A stretch of 64,000 nucleotides of DNA from Salipaludibacillus daqingensis (GTDB taxonomy: Bacteria; Bacillota; Bacilli; Bacillales; Salisediminibacteriaceae): positions 1 through 64,000 of the forward strand of contig NZ_JARZHF010000009.1 in the NCBI RefSeq assembly GCF_029891575.1, written 5' to 3'. Below the pieces are notes generated by a model. That model was not told the origin of the DNA. It searched no databases and was given only the letters and a program-made list of their open reading frames with translations. Position numbers and translations under genes: made by a program. Every line of letters starts with the position of its first letter. Position 1 is the first letter of the stretch. Below are positions 18,261 through 27,761 of the stretch, piece by piece.

Positions 18261-19358
18261 TTATCTTAATTCTAAGTCTAATCCTGATTCTTCGATTAGT
18301 TGTCGAGTATCTTCAAAATAATTTCCTAATTCTTTAAGTGGCATATCTTGTACTTTCAATTCACTGAATGGAACTGCTTCTTCAAACGGCGGGTCTAACT
18401 CTGGATTAATTGGCACTTCTAACGATTCCCCAACAAAGGCCAATTGATTTTCTTCTTCCAATACCCATTCAATAAACGCTCGCGCATTAGCATCATTTGG
18501 CGCATTTGCTACCAATCCTAATCCAGCTGCATTTGCGATTGCACCCATCTCGTCTTCCCCTTGATCCGCGTATATAAATCCAACATTATTATCCGTTGGT
18601 TCTTCTAGTTGCTGATGGTAGTAATAGTTGTTAACTAGTCCAAAAGCATGCTCGCCTGCACCAACTGCCCTGCGAATATCTCCATGCCCCTCAAAAATTC
18701 CAGCTGCATTGTCTTGAATTGCAGAAATCCAGTCTGCTGTTTTCTCATCGCCCCACTCATAACGAAGTGCTGATATGTTTCCTATCATACCACCATTTCC
18801 ACCACGAGTGATAGCATATCCGTTCTCAACATCTGCCCACTGTGCATCAAAAAGGTCTTCCATGCTTGTTGGCATCTCATCTTCAGATATTAAATCTTTA
18901 TTATATATGAAACCTCTAGCTCTAGCAGATATCGCTATCCACTCATTGTTTTCAGCACGGAATTGTTCATCAATGCTTTCCACATTCGCAGGTTCAAACC
19001 CTTCTAGTAACTCTTGACGATTTAAATATTCTAATGCTCCTAAGTCGTTTGAAATGAACACGTCCGCTTGTACATTACCTGCCTCTTCTTGGACTTGAAG
19101 CGGATCAGCTTCATGAAGCGCTCTTACATCAATACCCGTTTCATCGGAAAACTTATCTAACAGATCTTGCACAAAAGTTTCATTACGTGCTGAGTATACT
19201 ACAAGTTCGCCATCTAATTCCATAGCTTCGTCATTATTTCCTGAAACGTTCTCATTCGAATTATTCTCCGCTTCATTTGTATCATTATCATTGCCACATG
19301 CTGCGAGAACACCTAGTGATAATACCGCTAGCATCAATATCATCCATACCTTTTTCAT
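18261..19358 (-). CDS. Ferric iron ABC transporter substrate-binding lipoprotein
   Basis: A 365-residue lipoprotein with lipobox LGVLAAC (Cys21), an Asn/Glu-rich linker, then a periplasmic-binding fold of the FbpA/FutA class. The VNNYYYHQ stretch supplies the adjacent tyrosines that bind Fe3+ in this family. GGGGG seven bases upstream supports the ATG at 19358. A near-perfect Fur box lies 35 bases before the start, so expression should rise in iron shortage. Confidence 0.9.
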   Translation of the reverse strand: MKKVWMILMLAVLSLGVLAACGNDNDTNEAENNSNENVSGNNDEAMELDGELVVYSARNETFVQDLLDKFSDETGIDVRALHEADPLQVQEEAGNVQADVFISNDLGALEYLNRQELLEGFEPANVESIDEQFRAENNEWIAISARARGFIYNKDLISEDEMPTSMEDLFDAQWADVENGYAITRGGNGGMIGNISALRYEWGDEKTADWISAIQDNAAGIFEGHGDIRRAVGAGEHAFGLVNNYYYHQQLEEPTDNNVGFIYADQGEDEMGAIANAAGLGLVANAPNDANARAFIEWVLEEENQLAFVGESLEVPINPELDPPFEEAVPFSELKVQDMPLKELGNYFEDTRQLIEESGLDLELR

Positions 19359-19392
19359 TTCAAATCCCCCATCAATCATTTTTTGTTTAATT

Positions 19393-19411
19393 GAAAATGA
19401 TTATCATTATC
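19393..19411 (-). promoter_or_regulatory. Fur box upstream of iron-binding lipoprotein
   Basis: GAAAATGATTATCATTATC matches the classical 19-bp Fur box GATAATGATTATCATTATC at 18 of 19 positions. Confidence 0.9.
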
Positions 19412-19540
19412 AATTAACTGTATGATACCTCTACTTGAGAACCATTGTCAATTGGTTTCAAAAAAATATTATTTTTCTTTTGACAATTCTGTGTTTGTTT
19501 GTAATAATTATTAACAAGTACTCGTTATTGTTTAAAGCAA

Positions 19541-19578
19541 AAGAAAAACAACTACCTCGAAAGAATCGAGATAGTTGT
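19541..19578 (-). terminator. Terminator after iron ABC ATPase gene
   Basis: ACAACTA.CTCGA and TCGAG.TAGTTGT form a 13-bp stem with one mismatch; TTTTTCTTTT follows on the minus strand. It separates the ATPase gene from the downstream binding protein-permease unit. Confidence 0.85.
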
Positions 19579-19586
19579 AAAATCAA

Positions 19587-20648
19587 CTATTCTACCAAGG
19601 CGACTAGTTCTGGTTTAATATCAAATGTAACGATGGAACCAATTTCTACGTCACGTTCGACAGGTGCATAGATAAGCATCGGTTCTTGTGATAGCTCAGG
19701 TTCATTATGAAGACGTACATGGAGTTCTTGATACTCGCCTCCATAAGTTACTCGTTCTACTTGCCCGCAGTAAGCTCCCTCATCAGAGAGACGACATCCT
19801 TCGGGACGAATAGAGAGTTTGACAGTATCCAAACGTTCTTGCCATTCTGTCGGCAAAGAAACTTTTCCAATATGGGTATGAATATTTTTTAAATCCGTAT
19901 CCATCGTGCCTGTTAATAAATTCGTTTTACCAACGAATTGAGCGACAAAACAATTTTTTGGACAACGATACATCTCTTTTGGTGCGGCAATTTGTTGAAT
20001 AAGACCGTCATTCATGACAACAACTCTATCTGATACTGCAAATGCATCTTTTTGATCGTGCGTAACCATGATTGCAGTTGTATTCGCTTTTCGCAAAATA
20101 TTCGTCACATCATAGCGCATTTTTTCACGAAGTCCTGCATCTAAGTTACTAAAAGGTTCATCCATTAACACAACATGAGGCTTAGGTGCTAATGCTCTCG
20201 CTAAAGCTACCCGCTGCTGTTGACCACCTGAAAGTTGTGTTGGGTATCGGTTTGCGTAGTCTTCCAGACCAACTAATTCCAAAACTTCTTTTGCTCGCTT
20301 CTTCTTCTCTCGATTTGTCCACTTATTTAACCCAAACATCACATTTTTTAAAATAGACATATGCGGAAATAACGCATAATCCTGAAAGACCATTCCTATC
20401 CCTCTTTTTTCTGGTGGAAGAGAATGACTATCACTAAATACTTCTTTTCCATCAATATGAATACTTCCATTCGATGGATTCTCAAACCCTGCAATCATAC
20501 GCAGTGTTGTTGTTTTCCCACAACCGCTAGGTCCAAGCAACGTAATTATTTCGCCTTTTTCAATATTTAATTGTAACGAGCTAACCGCTGGCTTTTCCCC
20601 ACCTGCAAAAAATTTAGTAATATTCGCTAACTGAATAAAGCTCATCAT
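19587..20648 (-). CDS. Ferric iron ABC transporter ATP-binding protein (FbpC type)
   Basis: A 353-residue ABC ATPase: Walker A GPSGCGKTT (about 39), signature LSGGQQQR (about 138), Walker B VVLMDEP, switch His in VTHDQ, and a C-terminal TOBE/OB regulatory part (about 240-350). It powers the permease 1.4 kb further along. It has its own Fur box and its own terminator, so the importer is made from two transcripts instead of one. GGGAGG precedes ATGATG; either ATG may serve. Confidence 0.9.
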   Translation of the reverse strand: MMSFIQLANITKFFAGGEKPAVSSLQLNIEKGEIITLLGPSGCGKTTTLRMIAGFENPSNGSIHIDGKEVFSDSHSLPPEKRGIGMVFQDYALFPHMSILKNVMFGLNKWTNREKKKRAKEVLELVGLEDYANRYPTQLSGGQQQRVALARALAPKPHVVLMDEPFSNLDAGLREKMRYDVTNILRKANTTAIMVTHDQKDAFAVSDRVVVMNDGLIQQIAAPKEMYRCPKNCFVAQFVGKTNLLTGTMDTDLKNIHTHIGKVSLPTEWQERLDTVKLSIRPEGCRLSDEGAYCGQVERVTYGGEYQELHVRLHNEPELSQEPMLIYAPVERDVEIGSIVTFDIKPELVALVE

Positions 20649-20735
20649 TCCTACCTCCCAGAAGATCTTCGAATGATCCCTTGTTCTTCATTTATTTTCC
20701 CTTACATTCATTAAGTAAATAATCATCCACTTATT

Positions 20736-20754
20736 GAGAATGATTTTCATTATA
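20736..20754 (-). promoter_or_regulatory. Fur box upstream of iron ABC ATPase
   Basis: GAGAATGATTTTCATTATA matches the 19-bp Fur consensus at 16 of 19 positions, about 88 bases before the ATPase start. Confidence 0.75.
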
Positions 20755-21037
20755 AGTGAATTATAGCACACCTGAATTTTTAACGTCAACGGTGTTCAAA
20801 ACACTGTCAAATTTATTTGTAAACCTTTTCACTTATTAAGTTTAATTATTGACTTTCTATCTCACATCGTTTATGAACAAACATCGTTAACACTATTCAA
20901 ATAGTGTTAAATGTAATAAAATGTATATTTTCACTAATTCTTCACAATTTGCGTTTCATCACACCTTATCTATCCTATATTATTAAAAATAGACAGATAT
21001 TCACTTTTAAGAAGATTAATAATTAGGGGGTTGTCAC

Positions 21038-21193
21038 ATGAGTCAAACTGATCTAAACACAGAACAAAACAAGTCACTAAAAAAAGAAGAAGACTCTTCA
21101 TTAAAAGGAACACTCGTATTCGTTATGTTTTTAGGGTCGTTTATTTTAGTTTCATGGTTTGCTATTTTTTATTTATTTTTAGTAAGAATGTAA
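21038..21193 (+). CDS. Cytochrome c oxidase subunit IIa (ba3 type, small)
   Basis: A 51-codon gene, MSQTDLNTEQ... followed by one hydrophobic helix (about residues 24-49). AGGGGG lies nine bases before the ATG. A single-helix subunit IIa encoded directly before subunit II is typical of ba3-type heme-copper oxidases (Thermus CbaD and its Bacillaceae relatives). It is too short for most gene lists. It lies 19 bases before subunit II in the same direction. Confidence 0.8.
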   Translation: MSQTDLNTEQNKSLKKEEDSSLKGTLVFVMFLGSFILVSWFAIFYLFLVRM

Positions 21194-21212
21194 TCGAGGG
21201 GGGACTTATTCC

Positions 21213-21680
21213 ATGCATTTACACAAATACGAAAAAATTTGGCTCATATTCGGTATTGGCTCTTTAATTTTATTTTTAGTTGTATTAGGAGTAGCCGCCT
21301 TTGCCTTTGGTCAACAACCACCAAGTCATATGGCAACTGTCGACTCACAAAACTTAGAGGAATCTGTTTTCTCAGAGCCGGGCTTAGAACAAATTAATGA
21401 AGACACTTATAGAGCAAGAATTGTTGCTATGGCTTTTGGTTACGATCCAGGTACCATTGAAGTTCCTGTTGGCTCTACGGTTATCTTTGAAGTAACTAGT
21501 CAAGATGTGGTTCATAGTTTTACCATTCCTGGGACAAACGTCAATATGATGATTACACCTGGACACGTCAACATGGTAGAACATACATTTAATGAACCAG
21601 GCGAATACTTAGTTATTTGCAACGAATATTGCGGAACTGGGCATCACTTAATGCAAATGACGATTGAGGTGACACCATAA
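21213..21680 (+). CDS. cbaB: ba3-type cytochrome c oxidase subunit II
   Basis: A 155-residue protein with one N-terminal membrane anchor (about 11-33) and a cupredoxin domain. The CuA ligands are all present: His101 (VVHSF), Cys136 and Cys140 (CNEYC), His144 and Met147. It accepts electrons from cytochrome c and passes them to subunit I. Its stop codon overlaps the next start (TAATG), which suggests translational coupling. Confidence 0.93.
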   Translation: MHLHKYEKIWLIFGIGSLILFLVVLGVAAFAFGQQPPSHMATVDSQNLEESVFSEPGLEQINEDTYRARIVAMAFGYDPGTIEVPVGSTVIFEVTSQDVVHSFTIPGTNVNMMITPGHVNMVEHTFNEPGEYLVICNEYCGTGHHLMQMTIEVTP

Positions 21681-23380
21681 TGAGACAATCAAATCTAGCA
21701 TTAAAAGATGAAGCATTATTTACAGACGTCCAAGTGGATCCTAAAGATGGAAAACTTGCTTTTTACCATGTTGTTGTTGCATTTTTTGCATTTTTATTAG
21801 GTATTTTAGGTGGCGTCCTTCAAGCACTTGAAAGAGCTGGAATAATTGGACTCCCTAGCTGGCTTGGATATTATCAAATCTTAACTGCACACGGTGTTTT
21901 ATTAGCTCTCGTTTTCACAACGTTTATTATTTACGGTTTCTTTTTTGCAGGTATGAGTAAAACCCACGGACCTTTCTCAAATGGTCTAAGAAAGCTGGGT
22001 TGGATCGGTTTTATAACAACTCTCATCGGTACAGTTATGGCTGCAACAATGATTCTTACAAATGAAGCATCTGTTTTGTACACTTTTTATGCACCATTAC
22101 AAGCACATTATATTTTCTATATTGGATTAACGTTATTTATCGTTGGAACATGGATAGCTGGTGCAGCACTTCTTGCACACTACTTCAAGTGGAAAAAACA
22201 ACATCCAGGAGAACCAACACCACTATTTGGATTCATGACAACAGCAACATTGATTTTATGGATCGTGGCTGGGTTAGGTGTTGCAGCTACCGTTCTAGGG
22301 CAAATGCTCCCATGGGCACTTGGCATGACGGATGGAATTAATGTTGTATTAAGCAGAACGCTCTTTTGGTATTTTGGACATCCACTCGTCTATTTCTGGA
22401 TTATGCCTGCTTACATGGTATGGTATTTGGTCATTCCAAAAGTCATCGGTGGTCGTTTATTTAGTAGTTCATTAGCAAGACTTGCCTTTGTATTGTTTTT
22501 ATTGTTCTCCATCCCTGTTGGTTTTCACCACCAGTTAATGGAAGCAGGAATAACGGAATTTTGGAAGTACATTCAAACAATATTAACCTTTGTTGTTGTT
22601 GTACCGTCTCTTTTAACGGCTTTCTCCATTTTTGCAACTTTTGAACAAACAGGACGAGAACAAGGTGGAAAAGGATTGTTTGGTTGGTTAAAGAAACTTC
22701 CATGGGGAGACGTCAGGTTCTTCGCTCCATTTATGGGTATGCTTATTTTCATTCCTGCCGGAACGGGCGGGTTAATTAACGCTAGTTTTCAACTAAACGC
22801 GCTCATTCATAATACGATGTGGGTTGTAGGACACTTTCACATTACTGTAGGAACAACGGTCGTATTAACATTCTTTGGTATGGCATTCTGGTTAATCCCA
22901 GTAATTACAGGTAGAAAGTTAACGAAGTCTATGAATCGCTCTGGTATGGTCACCACGTGGTTATGGACAATTGGTATGATGTTCATGTCTGGCGCTATGC
23001 ATATTATGGGGTTATATGGTGCTCCAAGACGAACCGCTTACACTACTTATCAAGACCATCCTCAAGCGATGTCATGGTTCGAAGGTATTTTTGCCAGTCA
23101 CCTTACTGTCGCTATTGGTGGTGTTATCTTAACTATTGCAGGAATTCTTATGTTTTATAACTTTGTTTACTTAGCATGGTTTGCTCCTAAAGGAGAAACA
23201 GAGTTCCCATTAACAGCTGAACCAGATGACTATCGTAGCTCTCCAGCTATTTTAGAAAACTGGAAACTGTGGATTGCTATCGCCATTGTGTTAATTATAT
23301 TTGCTTACACAATTCCGATTTACGACATGATCGTCAATGCACCTCCTGGTTCTCCAACATTCAATAACTTGATCAGGTAA
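21680..23380 (+). CDS. cbaA: ba3-type cytochrome c oxidase subunit I
   Basis: A 566-residue heme-copper oxidase with about 13 membrane segments. TAHGVLLALVF carries a low-spin heme His; FGHPLVYFWIMPAY has the CuB His and nearby Tyr; GFHHQL gives the other two CuB His; VGHFHITVGTT holds both heme His. It reduces O2 to water and pumps protons. Sequence features point to the B-type (ba3) group, which usually has high oxygen affinity. Confidence 0.93.
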   Translation: MRQSNLALKDEALFTDVQVDPKDGKLAFYHVVVAFFAFLLGILGGVLQALERAGIIGLPSWLGYYQILTAHGVLLALVFTTFIIYGFFFAGMSKTHGPFSNGLRKLGWIGFITTLIGTVMAATMILTNEASVLYTFYAPLQAHYIFYIGLTLFIVGTWIAGAALLAHYFKWKKQHPGEPTPLFGFMTTATLILWIVAGLGVAATVLGQMLPWALGMTDGINVVLSRTLFWYFGHPLVYFWIMPAYMVWYLVIPKVIGGRLFSSSLARLAFVLFLLFSIPVGFHHQLMEAGITEFWKYIQTILTFVVVVPSLLTAFSIFATFEQTGREQGGKGLFGWLKKLPWGDVRFFAPFMGMLIFIPAGTGGLINASFQLNALIHNTMWVVGHFHITVGTTVVLTFFGMAFWLIPVITGRKLTKSMNRSGMVTTWLWTIGMMFMSGAMHIMGLYGAPRRTAYTTYQDHPQAMSWFEGIFASHLTVAIGGVILTIAGILMFYNFVYLAWFAPKGETEFPLTAEPDDYRSSPAILENWKLWIAIAIVLIIFAYTIPIYDMIVNAPPGSPTFNNLIR

Positions 23381-23405
23381 TACGCACATAACAGAAGACA
23401 AGAAC

Positions 23406-23444
23406 TTAAAAAGCTGTTTCCCCTTTGGGGGAACAGCTTTTTAA
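23406..23444 (+). terminator. Terminator of ba3 oxidase operon
   Basis: AAAAAGCTGTTTCCCC and GGGGGAACAGCTTTTT form a long stem (with one G-T pair) and a 3-base loop, 25 bases after the subunit I stop. Confidence 0.9.
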
Positions 23445-23627
23445 AATTATCGTTTAGCCAACACTACAATCTATAATAATTAGCTTCTTCTCTTTTATTT
23501 ATTACATGTTCTTATAAAAATAGGGTATACCTTTAAGCAGGAGTCCTAATTGTTCGATCATCTATGCACAAGCGTTCGATCAATGATAAAATATGACAAG
23601 ATAGCATGCAATGAAAGGATGGCCTTT

Positions 23628-24971
23628 ATGGATACAGATAAATTAACAGTCCTTACGATCAAACATTTAAAAGAACAAAAAAAACACCTCCTTCAAGAAA
23701 TGACGGAAGAACTGCATCCATATGATTTGGCTGAACTTTATCGGGCGTTGCCAGAAAAACATCATTATAAATTTCTCACCTACATAACATCGAAAGATAT
23801 TGCTGATTTAATGATGGAACTAGAACCAGATATGCAAAAGGAAGTATTAGAAAAACTGGGTATTGAACGTTCCTCTAAAATCATGGATATTATGGACAAT
23901 GATGACTTAGCTGACTTACTTAGTGAAATATCTGAAGGAAAGTTGGCAGAGTACCTCTCTGCAATGGAAACAGATGAATCGAAAACAGTTCAACAATTAA
24001 TGAGTTATCCTCCTGAAACAGCCGGCGGGATCATGACAAATGAATTTGTTTGGATTCGCGACTACTATACCGTTCGAGATGCAGTAGAGAAATTCAAAAG
24101 TTTTGCGGAATTAACTCGTAATATCTACTACCTGTATGTCATTGATGAGAATAAAAAACTCGTTGGTGTTGTTTCTTATCGTGATTTACTATTAGCTGAT
24201 ATGGATGACAAGATTTTTGACATTATGTTCAATAGAGTTATTTCTGTTCCAACACATATGGACCAAGAAGAAGTAGCACAACTTATCCAACGTTATGATT
24301 TTCTTGCTGCCCCTGTCGTTGATGAACAAAATGTGTTGAAAGGAATTGTAACCGTAGATGACGTTATCGATGTCTTTTTAGACGAAGCTCAAGAGGACAT
24401 CGAAAAACTATCTGCCTCAGGTAAAGACATTGACTTTCAAACAAAAGCAGTCGTTGCTTCTTATCGTCGACTCCCTTGGTTGATTTTGCTTCTATTCATT
24501 GGACTGATTTCAGGAACTATTTTAGACAGCTTTGAAGACACTTTGGAACAAGTTGTGGCTCTCATCTTTTTCATGCCAATGATCGCTGGAATGACGGGTA
24601 ACACTGGTACGCAATCCCTAGCGGTTGTCGTTCGCGGACTAGTTACAAATGAAACAGATCGTGGTACTATTTTAAAATTAGTCTGGCGGGAATTCAAAGT
24701 AGGAATTATCATTGGTATTGTTTGTGGCATACTCGTATTCATCATTGCTATGTTTTGGCAATCCGTTATATTCGGAGTTGTTGTTGGGGTCAGTTTACTA
24801 GCTACTTTAATTATTGGGACGATGGCAGGAACCGTTATCCCTCTTATATTGTATCGCGTTGGATTGGATCCAGCCGTAGCATCTGGTCCATTAATTACAA
24901 CATTAAATGATATATTTTCCCTACTTATTTACTTCGGAATTGCAACAAGTTTGATGCATTATTTAATATAG
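23628..24971 (+). CDS. mgtE: Magnesium transporter MgtE
   Basis: A 447-residue MgtE channel. Order: helical MgtE_N domain (about 5-125), a CBS pair (about 130-255), a connecting helix and five membrane helices (about 283-447) with the pore signature MIAGMTGNTGTQSLAVVVRGL and the conserved Asp in TTLNDIFS. The cytoplasmic domains sense Mg2+ and close the pore. The ATG at 23628 has AAAGGA eight bases upstream; the frame is open further but without a site. In B. subtilis mgtE has a Mg2+ riboswitch; I see none here. Confidence 0.92.
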   Translation: MDTDKLTVLTIKHLKEQKKHLLQEMTEELHPYDLAELYRALPEKHHYKFLTYITSKDIADLMMELEPDMQKEVLEKLGIERSSKIMDIMDNDDLADLLSEISEGKLAEYLSAMETDESKTVQQLMSYPPETAGGIMTNEFVWIRDYYTVRDAVEKFKSFAELTRNIYYLYVIDENKKLVGVVSYRDLLLADMDDKIFDIMFNRVISVPTHMDQEEVAQLIQRYDFLAAPVVDEQNVLKGIVTVDDVIDVFLDEAQEDIEKLSASGKDIDFQTKAVVASYRRLPWLILLLFIGLISGTILDSFEDTLEQVVALIFFMPMIAGMTGNTGTQSLAVVVRGLVTNETDRGTILKLVWREFKVGIIIGIVCGILVFIIAMFWQSVIFGVVVGVSLLATLIIGTMAGTVIPLILYRVGLDPAVASGPLITTLNDIFSLLIYFGIATSLMHYLI

Positions 24972-24991
24972 TAAGTTCTTATCTTGTCACA

Positions 24992-25024
24992 TTAAAACCA
25001 TTCAGGAGTCCTGAATGGTTTTAA
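24992..25024. terminator. Bidirectional terminator after mgtE
   Basis: TTAAAACCATTCAGGA and TCCTGAATGGTTTTAA form a nearly perfect 16-bp hairpin between converging genes. The T-runs at both ends are short. Confidence 0.8.
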
Positions 25025-25048
25025 ATACGTCTACTATTATTATCGTTG

Positions 25049-25288
25049 TTATACCTTCTCTACAACATATGCTTTTTTCTCATGGAAATACTTTTCTCCG
25101 TGATCTGAAGAGTGTTCAAAAAACCCATCAAATTCATGGATAACTTTATATTCTCTGTTAGGGTCAGAGAAAATTTGTGAATCGTTGGAAGATAGTAAGA
25201 CCACATCTGTTGATGATACAAAACTATCTAGATCCTTAGCAAGATAATGCTGACCTTGCTTCAAGTTGTTTAGTCCTGGTTTTGACAT
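25049..25288 (-). CDS. Small protein of unknown function
   Basis: A 79-residue hydrophilic protein that I do not recognise. The gene is credible because GAGGAGGAT lies seven bases before the ATG and it stands alone between two terminators. The sequence is rich in Asp, Ser and Lys and has no signal peptide, membrane segment or Cys. The middle (STDVVLLSSNDSQIFSDPNREYKVIHEFDGFFE) looks like a small alpha/beta fold. No neighbour suggests a role. Confidence 0.65.
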   Translation of the reverse strand: MSKPGLNNLKQGQHYLAKDLDSFVSSTDVVLLSSNDSQIFSDPNREYKVIHEFDGFFEHSSDHGEKYFHEKKAYVVEKV

Positions 25289-25484
25289 GTTATCATCCTC
25301 CTCAGAGCTCGTATTTCCCGATTAGAAGAATCATAAACTTATACTAAGAACGATTTATAATGAATAATGACATTTCAGCCCAACTAATTCAACAGGTTCG
25401 ATGAGATGGACTCCACCCTCTTCTTGCTTCTCAAACTCTCTAATCTGCTAGTTTTCCGCATAACTTCTGCGCAATTAAAATAAA

Positions 25485-25509
25485 CCATTCAAGGAAAATA
25501 CTTGAATGG
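25485..25509 (-). terminator. Terminator after rocF
   Basis: CCATTCAAG and CTTGAATGG form a 9-bp stem with a 7-base loop; TTTATTTTAATT follows on the minus strand. Confidence 0.7.
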
Positions 25510-25566
25510 CTTATTTCTCGCTATTAAGCTATGCGTTTATTATTTCAGCAAGAATCGATCTAAAAT

Positions 25567-26469
25567 TTATAGTAGTTTTTCTCCAAACAACGATCCCACT
25601 AACCCTACAGCTGCTTCTGCTGTTTTGTTTTTTGTATCTAAGATAGGGTTTACTTCTACAAATTCTGCAGAGGTAATGATACCTTTTTCAGCTAACATTT
25701 CCATTGCTAAATGCGTTTCTCGATAGCTCGGTCCACCGATAACCGGTGTTCCTACCCCTGGTGCATCGATTGGGTCTAAAGCATCCAAATCTAAGCTTAA
25801 ATGAACGCCATCTGTGTTTTTCGAGACATATTCAATCGCCTCTTCCATCACTTTACTCATACCCATTCGATCTATTTCATGCATCGTATAGACTTTGATA
25901 CCTTTTTCTTTAATAAGTTTACGCTCGCCTTCATCCAATGAGCGAGCACCGATGATAACAATATTTTCTGGCTTAATTTTCGGGGCGTACCCTCCGATTT
26001 CCGTTAAACTTGGATGTCCTATTCCAAGACTAACCGAAAGGGGCATCCCGTGAATGTTTCCTGATGGTGAAGTGTCACCTGTATTTAAATCCCCGTGGGC
26101 ATCGTACCAAATCACACCAAGGTTATCATTCTTGTCCGCAACCCCTGCTAAGGTTCCGATTGCAATACTGTGATCTCCACCTAAAACTAACGGGAAGCTA
26201 CCTTCGCTTAACACATCTGTTATAGCGCTTGCTAAAATTTGATTTCCTTCAACAACAACTTCTAAATCTTTTAAATTATCTTCATTTTTTACATCGAGCT
26301 CTGACGGTCGTCCGATTTTGATATCTCCACGATCTTCTACATCAAAACCGATATTTTTTAGACGCTCGACTATTCCGGCATAGCGAATCACACTTGGGCC
26401 CATATCAACACCTCGTCTTGTTTGACCAAGGTCCATTGGCACCCCTATTATAGAAATTTTATTATTCAA
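25567..26469 (-). CDS. rocF: Arginase
   Basis: A 300-residue ureohydrolase. The binuclear Mn2+ site is complete: GGDHSIAIGT (about 105), WYDAHGDLNT (about 125, DxHxD), and LSLDLDALDP (about 232, DxDxxD). It splits arginine into ornithine and urea, the first step of the catabolic route encoded here. TTG start with GGGGTGG five bases upstream. It follows putB by ~140 bases with no obvious terminator between, so the two may be cotranscribed. Confidence 0.95.
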   Translation of the reverse strand: MNNKISIIGVPMDLGQTRRGVDMGPSVIRYAGIVERLKNIGFDVEDRGDIKIGRPSELDVKNEDNLKDLEVVVEGNQILASAITDVLSEGSFPLVLGGDHSIAIGTLAGVADKNDNLGVIWYDAHGDLNTGDTSPSGNIHGMPLSVSLGIGHPSLTEIGGYAPKIKPENIVIIGARSLDEGERKLIKEKGIKVYTMHEIDRMGMSKVMEEAIEYVSKNTDGVHLSLDLDALDPIDAPGVGTPVIGGPSYRETHLAMEMLAEKGIITSAEFVEVNPILDTKNKTAEAAVGLVGSLFGEKLL

Positions 26470-26611
26470 TTATTCCACCCCTACTTTTTTCAATCACTAG
26501 TACTATCATTCTATCTATCTCGAATAAACGACGAGCTCATACAATTGTACACTACATTTTTATACTAGAACGGGTTTATAAGGTTTTTAATCCAAAAGCT
26601 GCTATCAATAA

Positions 26612-27523
26612 TTAATTAGATTGTAATCCCCTTAAGGCAAATGCAATATTTTGGGGACGTTCAGCAAGGCGTCTCATATAGAAACCAAACCAGTCATTTC
26701 CAAATGGAATATACACTCTCATTTTATATCCTTCTTTTGCAATTTCTGCTTGGAGTTCATTTCTGAAACCGTATAGCATTTGAAATTCAAACTGAGTTTT
26801 TGGGATATGATGTTCTTTTGCAAACGCCTTCACTTCATCAATGATCTGATGGTCATGAGTTGCAACTGCTGCGTAACTACCATTTAACATGTGTGTTTTT
26901 ATAATATTCAAATAATTACGATCGACTTCTTCTTTCTTTTGATAAGCAACGTCAGGAGATTCCTTGTAAGCACCTTTAATTAATCTTAGATTGACTCCCT
27001 TTAGTTGCCGGGTGTCTTTCTCCGCACGATATAAGTACCCTTGAATTGCCGTACCTACGTTGTCAAAGCGCTGCCTTAACTCATGTAAAAGTTCCAACGT
27101 TGCATCTAGATGAGAGTAGTCTTCCATATCAATTCTCACAAAATTGTTATGTTTTTCTGCCGTTTCTAAAATCCTCATCATATTATCACGACAAAGGTTT
27201 CGATCTACATCTAATCCAAGCTGAGTTAGTTTAAGAGATAAATTACAGTCCACTTCAGCTTCAGCGATGGCTTCCAAGGTTCTAATACAATAATCAGCAG
27301 ATTCAATAGCTTCTTCACGACTATAAACAAACTCTCCTAAATGATCTACCGTTCCACTAAGTCCCTGCTCATTTAACCTTCGAACGGTTTCCATTGCCTC
27401 ATCAATTGTTTCTCCTGCAATCATTGATTTAACACCTAGTTTAGGTCCCCATTTACTTGCTTTAGATTTTACAAATTTATTTTGGGATAAAAACAGGAAG
27501 AAATTTCTTGTAATCATCTCCAC
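26612..27523 (-). CDS. putB: Proline dehydrogenase
   Basis: A 303-residue monofunctional FAD-dependent proline dehydrogenase with a TIM-barrel fold. Family motifs include RLIKGAYKESPDVAYQKK, ATHDHQIIDE, EFQMLYGFRNELQ and the C-terminal YIPFGNDWFGFYMRRLAERP that binds proline. It oxidises proline to pyrroline-5-carboxylate, which RocA then oxidises to glutamate. A terminator separates it from rocA-rocD upstream, so it has its own promoter, which I cannot place with confidence. Confidence 0.94.
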   Translation of the reverse strand: MEMITRNFFLFLSQNKFVKSKASKWGPKLGVKSMIAGETIDEAMETVRRLNEQGLSGTVDHLGEFVYSREEAIESADYCIRTLEAIAEAEVDCNLSLKLTQLGLDVDRNLCRDNMMRILETAEKHNNFVRIDMEDYSHLDATLELLHELRQRFDNVGTAIQGYLYRAEKDTRQLKGVNLRLIKGAYKESPDVAYQKKEEVDRNYLNIIKTHMLNGSYAAVATHDHQIIDEVKAFAKEHHIPKTQFEFQMLYGFRNELQAEIAKEGYKMRVYIPFGNDWFGFYMRRLAERPQNIAFALRGLQSN

Positions 27524-27658
27524 TCAACCCCTTTCTTTTTCATGAAGCAGCTTTCGGACCTGATACGTCCCCCAACGTAGCAACTCGACACCTGTTCATA
27601 CGAGAAGCGAAATGCACGCTTATTTTGAAATCAATTTAAAAGATAGATAGAAAAGGTA

Positions 27659-27699
27659 AAAAAGAGGGAGCCTCTTCGTTAGAAACGAGGCCTCCTCCG
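27659..27699 (-). terminator. Terminator of rocA-rocD operon
   Basis: GAGGAGGCCTCGT and a matching GAAGAGGCTCCCTC arm form a GC-rich hairpin with small bulges; TTTTTT follows on the minus strand. Confidence 0.75.
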
Positions 27700-27761
27700 A
27701 CACCTAAAATTTTTACTCAATATCGCAATCCACTAAATTTCAGTACTAAAGTGTACGGTCT

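Noticed and set aside
23445-23627. Mg2+ riboswitch before mgtE
   Set aside because: The leader is short and AT-rich with no M-box core visible.
27524-27650. Sigma-54 promoter before putB
   Set aside because: A GG...GC pair exists (GGTGTCGAGTTGC) but the spacing is 9 instead of 10 bases, which this sigma factor does not tolerate.
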